Position numbers and translations under genes: made by a program. The notes beneath the pieces are model-generated. The model made no database searches. It was not told the DNA's origin and saw only the letters and a list, made by a program, of their open reading frames with translations. Below, piece by piece: positions 13,081-21,600 of a DNA stretch of 64,000 bases (within the stretch, counting starts at the first letter, position 1; every line of letters starts with the position of its first letter). The stretch covers positions 48,980,352 through 49,044,351 of the forward strand of contig OX235270.1 of NCBI GenBank assembly GCA_944472135.2. The letters are read 5' to 3'. The DNA comes from Trichobilharzia regenti (Eukaryota > Platyhelminthes > Trematoda > Strigeidida > Schistosomatidae).

Positions 13081-13562
13081 CTTTAAAACGAAGTGAATCG
13101 TGCTAGGAGGAGAGCAATTTGTTTTTGGTTACTGGTGGAGAACAACACAAATCCTCCTAAATGGCTTTAGAACGCATCCCGAAGAGAAGTGCTGATGTTT
13201 TAATATTAATTATACACCGAAATGATCTCTTATGCACTACCATTGACACAGGTGAGTGATGAGGTTATTTGCAAATATCATAACCGGGTTATGTTCGTCA
13301 CAGAATCAAACATTCTTCTGCATTGGTGCATCATATAACTGGAAGCCGTACAAATTCTGCTGAGCGATTTCGGGCTCATCTGAAAACAATGTATCAGAAT
13401 GTTAAATGATCTAGGAAATGATGTAGCATATAGTCATAAAAATGAGTTCCTGTATCGACATATGTTTGATATGACTGCAGCCATTATTATGACAAACTAG
13501 GACATGATTTTGCAGCATATGTGAGGCATGTCACCTGTATAACTCATTTTTATTAAATGTGT

Positions 13563-13800
13563 TGTCAGTGTCCAGGTCTAACTACACCGGTCTTCACGCT
13601 GTCCTTGGAAGACTTTCAGGAACTGTGCGTAATAGCCAACGCGACAACCACAACACAAATTGGAGACCCAAGAAACGATTACTCTTGCAAAAATACATAG
13701 CAACCATTAGGTCATTGTACAAAAGTCTAGGAATAAATGTCACAACATTAAATCAAAACAATACTTCTGATAGTTTTTCTATCTTCTAAGGAACAGCGAA
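13563..13800 (-). mobile_element. BEL subfamily B LTR, part 1 (interrupted)
   Basis: Minus-oriented LTR of the diverged B subfamily, starting TGTCAGTGTCC. It is cut at 13800 by another BEL insertion and resumes at 18609-18641. The complete B LTR at 55134-55480 supplies the uninterrupted order (AACAGCGAACGATGAAACGATGA). Confidence 0.8.
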
Positions 13801-14158
13801 TGTAAGCCATGTCTCATAAACCGTTAATGCCCAGCTCTTGCTACGCTCGGGCTCACGCTGTTCCTTGAAGTTTTTCAGAAACGCTTAGTAATAACGGACG
13901 AAAAAACCAAAACACCAATCGTTGACTTGAGTATTCTGTATTGTTACACCAACATATAAATCAAGTATGACTAAGGTCTGTGAACAAATATTACAATAAT
14001 AAATCACAAGATTACTTCTGACGGTTTACTGCTGACTTCTTTCTGAACAGCGACCGATGAGACGATGACTGTCGTATTGATGCCTCCGCGAAAATTGGGG
14101 AAGTTGATTTTGAGCAAACAACAATGAATTGATCGTTCAATCTTCAAATACATTGACA
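13801..14158 (-). repeat. 3' LTR of element A1
   Basis: 358 bp, minus orientation; the left end is TGTAAGCC instead of the usual TGTCAGTC. It abuts GCGAA at 13796-13800, one half of a 5-bp target-site duplication. Confidence 0.85.
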
Positions 14159-14167
14159 CTCCCCACC
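14159..14167 (-). promoter_or_regulatory. Polypurine tract of element A1
   Basis: On the minus strand GGTGGGGAG directly abuts the 3' LTR, the expected position for the primer of second-strand synthesis. The same tract precedes the 3' LTRs at 24668, 34130 and 51636. Confidence 0.75.
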
Positions 14168-14729
14168 GAAAAAAGGGATCCATCCCTTTTTTCTTCACGA
14201 CCAATACACGTTGACTTGGATGCCATTGCGAGAACCTGGGTCACATGGACAGAGCTGAAATGGAAAACAAACAGAAAAGCCAACACACCACAAGCATACC
14301 CACAGCACAATCTCACACATCAATGACGACCTGCGCCTTCCAGTTAAAGGCATCCTCTTGCAACGCAACCGCCACTTGCTAGAATGACTCTTGCAGAATG
14401 CAACGTGACCATAGCACCAACTCATGATACTCTACGCACATCCTCTTATCTACTCACTACCAATTACCACTGCAATCGCTTGTCACTCATTCTGCCTCAA
14501 TTCTAGTAACGTTGACGTGTGCGAGCCTCAGTCGTCTACACTCCCGCTCCCCGGCGTGTGGGATCACAGCTAACAATTATCTCCGTGTGCATTTCATTCT
14601 CAGCAATAGCCTAGCCTCCCCGGCGTATACGACCCATCTGCTGTCCTTAACATCAATCAATTCACTCACGAACGTAGAAGACTAGAAAGAACTTCAGAAG
14701 TAATCACGACGAAAATTTTAACAAAATTA

Positions 14730-15300
14730 TGCAATAAAAACAAGGTACGAAAACAACGAGTAAACACAATGGATCCAAAAACACCAATTGATATGACACA
14801 CCACACGTATACACAAACAGTACACATAAACTCGCGGATCATGTCTTGATGGAATTCCTTTGAAGAATCGCAGGACTTACACCAGTACGCCTACAAACCC
14901 TCACAGGTTGACCATTGTAAGTTGTGGAATGTCCGGACACAAACAAGATTAACCAACAATTACATTAATTGGAACCCAGTCAATTACTTAACACAAACAT
15001 ATGTACAATCAGTACGTCAAATGTTGTGGATTCTGCCTTGACAAACTACCATTGAAGAACTGTAGGACTTACAGCAGTACGCCTACATTCCTTCTCAGGT
15101 TGATGATCCAAATGGAAGTCGTCCGGAAACAAACAGAATTACCAACAGCTAGATGACAGATGATATCAATTCAGTATATGCAATATCAACATATGTCTAA
15201 AATCACACACCAAGCACAGTGGACTGCTCATTGATGCGCTGCCCTTTGAAGAATTGTAGGACTTACAGCAGTACGCCTACTACCCCTCTCAGGTTGACGC
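14730..15300 (-). repeat. Three tandem ~190-bp repeats, 3' region of A1
   Basis: Three units, each opening with a CAACCTG...TGTAGGCGTACTGCTG core. Each core can fold into a hairpin (TTGTAGG pairing with CCTACAA in the first unit). The same array lies after the ORF stop in the other BEL copies. Confidence 0.8.
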
Positions 15301-15301
15301 T

Positions 15302-17257
15302 CTAGATTGGAAAATCGTTGCAGAGTTCATTTGCTGACTTCCCTCTATCAGCTATATCCTCAAATCTGAACGGTAACACACTCATGTCATTGTATCGTAG
15401 AATATAGATGACGAACAAACACACGACGTATCTGGTCAACCAAGCGTAGAAACAGAGTAATTTACACCAAAGATAATAACATTCAAATAGTAACTTGAAA
15501 CAAGAAATGCCTTTATTCGTGCAAGTCAATTTAACAATTACTCTCTCGTTTACACTTGGCTTATCCTCACTAAACTGACCAATATCTTTCGTCTCTTCAA
15601 ACGGACTGATACTAGCATAGTCATTGCACAAGATACTTGAGTTGATGGGCGTCTGTTTCATTGTGGATGACAACACCAACGACGACTGAGTGACACAAGT
15701 TGATGAACTTAGCGGTGGATCAAAAGCTGTTGTTGCTCGACTTTCAGATAGTTGTCTACCTGCAAGACCGCCACCACTGCTGTCTTTTACTATCAGCTCA
15801 GGCTTAGCACTAGCATCTGATGATAGGTGGGCTACATGCTGATCACTTACACTGACGGTCTCACAAGTATGCATGCCTTCTGCAACTGCATCTGCATTCA
15901 ATTCTACTTCACGTTCAAGTTGTACAGAACCTTTGTTCAACTTAGCAGTAGTAGGCATATCCCTCATCTCATCATGATCAACCAAAGACAACTGTGAAGT
16001 ATCATGATCATTATCACGAATATTCACTTTACCGTCAAGTTCATCATTTTCAAACTCTTTAATAACAGAAGTAGACAATTTTGGTTCCTCCTCGCAAATC
16101 ATAAAAGGTTTTATAACTTCACTCTGACTAGTAATACCTTGTAAACTTGTAGGGTCAGAACTGGACTCTGAAGCAGCAACTCTATTCTGTGACACTCTAT
16201 TCAACAATGGCTTACCAGTTGTACCTACAGACTTCCTGACCACACCGTTATCGTCACACAATTTGGAGTCAGACCTTGATTTTACATTTAGCTTATCACT
16301 GAACTTGCTTACTGGTTCACAGTTCACCTCTGTATGCACCTCTTGCAAACGTGTAAAACACAACCGTGTTTCTCTTGCAGCTTGCAACTTATCTGTTGAG
16401 GATGTACTACGAAATCTGTTACACTCACTAGGTCTATATGCATTACTATACATCATGGAGCCTTCTCGATATCCACCTCTCTGAGGCCTACTCGTCATCA
16501 ATGATTGCGTTTTTCCCTCAGACTGCTCTATTCTAGGGGTGAGATGTAATAGACTGGCGAACTTGCTCATAGATTGATTGACACTAGTATTTACCAGTTT
16601 CAGGATATCATCAAATTTCGGCTCGATACCCTCATCCTCCATACGGGAGCTTATCTTCACCCACTTCCTTTGCAGTCGAGTAGGCAGGCGTCTTGCTATT
16701 ACTTCTAGTATAAAACTCGAGTTGAGGTCACTCATGCAATTCATCGAAATCAAGGTATTCTTATAAGTCATAAGATTATCCAAAAACTCAGTAAGTGCCT
16801 TGGAGTCATCTTGAAGTTGACTGCCGTTACCTTTGACAGCTTCGTATACGTTCCTTACAATCATTGAAGGTCTTCCAAACCTTTGACGTAATATGCTCAT
16901 AGCCTCATCGTAGCCCTCTTTTGGCTTCATAAACTCACAACACTGTATAGCTCTTGCAGCATCTCCAGTGCAATATCTCATCAAATACATTAACTTCAAT
17001 TCATCACTTAATAGAAAACTACTCAACATGATCTCAAACTCCTTTACAAATTGTAAATAATCAGCTGGGTTTCCATCAAAACACCGTGGTTCTAATTTAG
17101 GGAGTTTGATGTTCCTATTATCCCTGAACGGCGAAACAGTAACATCAACCATGTCATGCTTAACATCAGACACATCGTTACAATTAACAGACAAGTCACA
17201 ACGACTTACTTTCCTGTTTGCATCCAAGACACTCTGTCCCTTCTTTGACCCAGGCAT
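15302..17257 (-). CDS. Gag-like ORF of non-autonomous BEL element (651 aa)
   Basis: Open for 651 codons from ATG. Residues 1-240 match the Gag of the autonomous element at 18.6 kb almost exactly (LPKLEPRCFDGNPADYLQF, ARAIQCCEFM, RRLPTRLQRKWVK). The zinc-knuckle region is degraded: the first knuckle is gone and the second reads LCFTRLQEVHTEVNC, with its second Cys replaced by Arg. Residues about 350-575 are acidic and Ser-rich with no counterpart in the autonomous polyprotein. Residues 586-621 are strongly hydrophobic and Cys-rich (CKLLCFYAWLTRYVVCLF), and align with the region just before the integrase in the full element. It differs from the copy at 31033-32988 by only a handful of residues. 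The function is unknown; a structural Gag used in trans is the simplest guess. Confidence 0.85.
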   Translation of the reverse strand: MPGSKKGQSVLDANRKVSRCDLSVNCNDVSDVKHDMVDVTVSPFRDNRNIKLPKLEPRCFDGNPADYLQFVKEFEIMLSSFLLSDELKLMYLMRYCTGDAARAIQCCEFMKPKEGYDEAMSILRQRFGRPSMIVRNVYEAVKGNGSQLQDDSKALTEFLDNLMTYKNTLISMNCMSDLNSSFILEVIARRLPTRLQRKWVKISSRMEDEGIEPKFDDILKLVNTSVNQSMSKFASLLHLTPRIEQSEGKTQSLMTSRPQRGGYREGSMMYSNAYRPSECNRFRSTSSTDKLQAARETRLCFTRLQEVHTEVNCEPVSKFSDKLNVKSRSDSKLCDDNGVVRKSVGTTGKPLLNRVSQNRVAASESSSDPTSLQGITSQSEVIKPFMICEEEPKLSTSVIKEFENDELDGKVNIRDNDHDTSQLSLVDHDEMRDMPTTAKLNKGSVQLEREVELNADAVAEGMHTCETVSVSDQHVAHLSSDASAKPELIVKDSSGGGLAGRQLSESRATTAFDPPLSSSTCVTQSSLVLSSTMKQTPINSSILCNDYASISPFEETKDIGQFSEDKPSVNERVIVKLTCTNKGISCFKLLFECYYLWCKLLCFYAWLTRYVVCLFVIYILRYNDMSVLPFRFEDIADRGKSANELCNDFPI

Positions 17258-17401
17258 TGTTGAACTTGACCCAATTCCAAAAACGTTCCAGATATTGCTT
17301 GTTCAAAGAGGACTTGACCGGCACCAGGAAAGATGAACGGTGACTATCCAAACTGTCACCAGCGGTTCAAAACCGTCGAATCTTACTTCACCGTCAGAAA
17401 C

Positions 17402-17759
17402 TGTCAGTCATGTCTCGTAAACCGTTAATGCCCAACTCTTGCTACGCTCGGGCTCACGCTGTTCCTTGAAGATTTTCAGAAACGCTTAGTAATAACGGAT
17501 GCAAAACCAAAACACCGATTGGCCGCTTGAGGATTCTTTACTGTAACACCAACATATAAAAAATATTTCTACTAAAGTCTGTGAACAAATATTACAATAA
17601 TAAATCACAAGATTACTTCTGACGGTTTACTGCTGACTTCTTTCTGAACAGCGACCGATGAGACGATGACTGTCGTATTGATGCCTCCGCGAAAATTGGG
17701 GAAGTTGATTTTGAGCAAACAACAATGAATTGATCGTTCAATCTTCAACTACGTTGACA
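17402..17759 (-). repeat. 5' LTR of element A1
   Basis: 358 bp, from TGTCAGTCATG to ACGTTGACA on the plus strand. Its outer flank ACCTG is the start of a LINE fragment, the same junction as at 30529/30530 and 42542/42543 in opposite orientation. Confidence 0.85.
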
Positions 17760-18261
17760 ACCTGTGTTGAACACACTAATTGTACAGGCATGGATAAGCA
17801 TTATTTAAATTACATAAATTTGATTTATAGTTAAATTACATAACTGCCCTTCTTTTTGTCTTAGGTTTGTGGTAACAATGTTATATCCTGGGACCAAATT
17901 CTTATATCAAAAACTACCGACCCACCAATATCAACTCAGTCGTTTCCAGGGTTATGGAAATTTTCATTGGCAAGATATTGACTTATATCTCCCTTCACAA
18001 AGTGTTTACTCCAGCACAACACGGCTTCTTTAAAGTCGATCTTGCTCCACCTGCCTACTTGACTACTTTGATGATGTTACTGCCAAGCGTGATCATAGTT
18101 TGCTTGTCACAACTCTCCTCTTCGACTTAAAAAATGCCTTTGATAAAGTCCTTCAAAAGGGACTAATTCTTAAGGCAAAGTCGTACGGGTTCCAGGACCC
18201 CTTGTTATCTTGGCTTATATCCTTCTTCGAAGACCAACCCTAAGCTGTGAAATTCTCAAAC
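17760..18261 (+). mobile_element. CR1/Jockey-like LINE reverse-transcriptase fragment
   Basis: A broken RT fragment. Conceptual translation shows RPTNINSVVSRVMEIF, TPAQHGFF and DLKNAFDKVLQKGL...LLSWLISFFEDQP, with frameshifts and a stop. It is the same fragment, inverted, as 30037-30529 and 42050-42542. It ends abruptly at 18261, joined to an LTR lacking its terminal 14 nt or so. Confidence 0.8.
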
Positions 18262-18608
18262 CGTAAACCGTTAATGCCCAGCTCTTTCTACGCTCGGGCC
18301 CACGCTGTTCCTTGCAGTTTTTCAGAAACGCTTAGTAATAACGGACGAAAAAACCAAAACACCGATTGGCCACTCGAGAATTCTTTATTGTTACACCAAC
18401 ATAAATATATTGTGTTTTTACTAGTGTCTGTGAACAAATATTACAATAATAAATCACGAGATTACTTCTGATGGTTTTCTCCTGACTTCTTTCTGAACAG
18501 CGACCGATGAGACGATGACTGTCGTATTGATGCCTCCGCGAAAATTGGGGAAGTTGGTTTTGAGCAAACAACAATGAATTGATCGTTCACTCTTCAACTG
18601 CATTGACA
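18262..18608 (-). repeat. BEL LTR, minus orientation, missing its U5 end
   Basis: Minus-oriented LTR (CGTAAACCGTTAATG... to ...CATTGACA) lacking the first bases TGTCAGTCATGTCT. It is followed directly by GCGAA at 18609-18613, the second half of the target-site duplication seen at 13796-13800. It differs from both LTRs of element A1. Confidence 0.82.
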
Positions 18609-18641
18609 GCGAATGATGAAACGATGACTGTATTATTGATA
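18609..18641 (-). mobile_element. BEL subfamily B LTR, part 2
   Basis: Continues the B LTR broken at 13800 (GCGAATGATGAAACGATGAC...), then is cut off by the headless autonomous BEL element. Confidence 0.75.
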
Positions 18642-18643
18642 TC

Positions 18644-21600
18644 TTGGATGCAAACAGGAAAGTAAGTCGTTGTGACTTGTCTGTTAATTGTAACGATGTG
18701 TCTGATGTTAAGCATGACATGGTTGATGTTACTGTTTCGCCGTTCAGGGATAATAGGAACATCAAACTCCCTAAATTAGAACCACGGTGTTTTGATGGAA
18801 ACCCAGCTGATTATTTACAATTTGTAAAGGAGTTTGAGATCATGTTGAGTAGTTTTCTATTAAGTGATGAATTGAAGTTAATGTATTTGATGAGATATTG
18901 CACTGGAGATGCTGCAAGAGCTATACAGTGTTGTGAGTTTATGAAGTCAAAAGAGGGCTACGATGAGGCTATGAGCATATTACGTCAAAGGTTTGGAAGA
19001 CCTTCAATGATTGTAAGGAACGTATACGAAGCTGTCAAAGGTAACGGCAGTCAACTTCAAGATGACTCCAAGGCACTTACTGAGTTTTTAGATAATCTTA
19101 TGACTTATAAGAATACCTTGATTTCGATGAATTGCATGAGTGACCTCAACTCGAGTTTTATACTAGAAGTAATAGCAAGACGCCTACCTACTCGACTGCA
19201 AAGGAAGTGGGTGAAGATAAGCTCCCGTATGGAGGATGAGGGTATCGAGCCAAGGTTTGATGATATTCTGAGACTGGTGAAGGACAGTGTCAACCAGGCG
19301 ATGGGCAAATTCGCCAGCATTTTGCATTCTAAGGTAGAACCTAAGGAACCAGTGAATATAAGGAAGGCATTTGTGGTGAAGTCTCAAGACACAACGAGAA
19401 AGGATGAGTGTATTTTTTGCCATAACATGCATCAATTGAGTGATTGTAATCGCTTTATCGCTATGTCACCCGTAGAAAGGTTAAAAATGGCAAAGCAGAA
19501 GCGGCTGTGTTTCAGTTGTTTAAAGATTGGGCATACAAAGTGGAATTGTAAGGCGACAAACAAAGGAAGTAGTGGTTTAACGGATATGCACCCACTTCTG
19601 AGGACAGTGAACGAACCTGGGAATTCGGTTAATTGTAATAGTATCTCTAGACCCCTTGACACCCCACAAGTTTTCTTAGGGGTATTACCAGTTAAGGTGA
19701 AAGGACCGAAATCTTCAGTAGAGACTTATGCATTGTTGGATAATGGTTCAGACGTTACATTGATAGATGCTGAACTGGCTGGTTGCTTGGGTATTAAAGG
19801 CCCAAAGCAACCCTTGGTTGTAAATACTTTCAATTCTGCGAAAACAGTAGTATGTGAGCGAGTGTCATTTCAGTTAGAATCCTTGGCTACTGGGGAGACC
19901 GTGGAAGTGGATACTGCTTACACTACCTCCAGTATGAAACTTGGCGAAGCTATAGTACCTAGTCGTGAAACGGTTGTCGGTAAGCCATACCTGTGTGACA
20001 TACCTCTTCCAACACTGCAAGATGGAAGAGTGAGAGTACTCATTGGATGTAGTGTGCCAGAAGCTCACAAGGTATTAGAAGAGAGATTTGGAGGTAGAGA
20101 TGATCTGTTTGCGACGAAAACACCACTGGGATGGACAGTGAGAGGACCTATACCCATAGTCCACATATCATCATTAGTTACAAACGATGGGGACAAACTA
20201 GAAACTATGATTAAAAATATGTATGACAAGGAGTTTTGTGACTGCGGTGTCCCAGGGAAGGGTCGTTCTGTAGAAGACTTAAAAGCAGTTAAAATAGCCG
20301 AGGACTCTTGTAAATACGAAAACGGGCGTTTCAGCGTTGGCCTACCATGGAGATTCAAAGATAGACAGTTGGTTTGTAATAGGAAAGTTGCTCTTAAGAG
20401 ACTAATGGGTTTACAGAAGAAATTTCTGTCAGATGCAGAACTCTGGTCCAAATATAAGGATGTCGTCGATAAACATATAATGAAGGGTTACGTTGAAAGA
20501 CTAGTTGATCAAAGTGAGCCAGGGAAGTGGTATTTGCCCCATCATCCCGTCTTTAACCCGAGGAAGCCAGGTAAACTCCGTGTGGTGTTTGATTGTTCTG
20601 CGAAACATGAAGGAGTCTCTTTAAATGATAATCTGTATAGTGGCCCAGATTGCGTGAGCTCATTAGTGGGACTGCTATTGAGATTCAGAAAGTTTACAGT
20701 TGCTGTCGCGGCGGATATTGAGGAAATGTTCCTACAGGTGAAGGTGCCAGAGAGTGACAGAGATCACTTGAGGTTTTTGTGGTTTGATGACGGTCCTTGT
20801 GGTAAGGTGTCAGAATATAGGATGACAGTGCATCCATTTGGTGCCACGTCCTCCCCGTTTTGTGCTAATTTTGCTCTACGAAAGGCAGTGTCCACATTTG
20901 GTTCTAATGATTTGCTGGACGTCATAGATTGTTGCTTCTACGTGGATGATTGTTTAGCCTCCTTCGATGATGATAAGTCTGCAGTTAGATTTGCAACAAG
21001 CATCACTGAAGTGTTAGCTAAGGCCGGCTTTCGTCTAACTAAGTGGGTCTCGAACAGCCTAGACGTTTTGAAGCATATAGATCCAGAAGACAGAGCACCT
21101 ACCGTACGAGATTTGCCTGTTGATACTCTACCAGTTGAACGCACATTAGGTATGCGATGGGATGTGAACTCTGATACCTTTGGATTTAGTGTTGGTGATA
21201 TTGATAAGCCAGTTACTCGGAGAGGTGTGCTCTCTGTGTTGTCGTCCGTGTTTGACCCACTTGGATTAGTAGCACCTTATCTACTTCCGGCTAGGAGGTT
21301 ATTTCAAGAGACATGCAGGAAAGGGTTACAGTGGGATGAACCATTAAGTGAGAGGCAGAGAGAAGAGTGGAAGGGGTGGGTTAACAGTTTAAGAATGCTG
21401 AATCTACATTCCGTCTCACGTCCACTTAAGCCGTCGAGAAATCATGATATAATTGACTTCCATGTTTTTTCTGATGCCTCTGAGGTTGGATTTGGTGCAG
21501 CCGTATACATCAGAACCACCTTAAGGAATGATATAGATGTTAGCCTGGTGATGGGTAAATCTAGAGTTGCACCTCTAAAGACGGTTTCGATTCCGAGATT

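Larger units (their letters stand above)
13801..17759 (-). mobile_element. Non-autonomous BEL/Pao element, full length (A1)
   Basis: A 3,959-bp LTR element on the minus strand: 5' LTR 17402-17759, leader, 651-codon Gag-like ORF 17257-15302, a 3' region with three tandem repeats of about 190 bp, a polypurine tract at 14159-14167, and 3' LTR 13801-14158. The LTRs begin TGTCA and end TGACA in most copies. No reverse transcriptase, RNase H or integrase is present, so mobility would need enzymes from a full BEL element such as the one at 18.6-25 kb, which shares the first part of gag and the LTR family. Its upstream flank is a LINE fragment shared with the copy at 30.5-34.5 kb. Confidence 0.88.

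Noticed and set aside
14040..14110. Hammerhead-like CCGATGAG...CGAAAA phrase inside the BEL LTR
   Set aside because: The core would need CTGATGA; here the essential U is C in every A-type LTR, and the flanking stems do not pair well.
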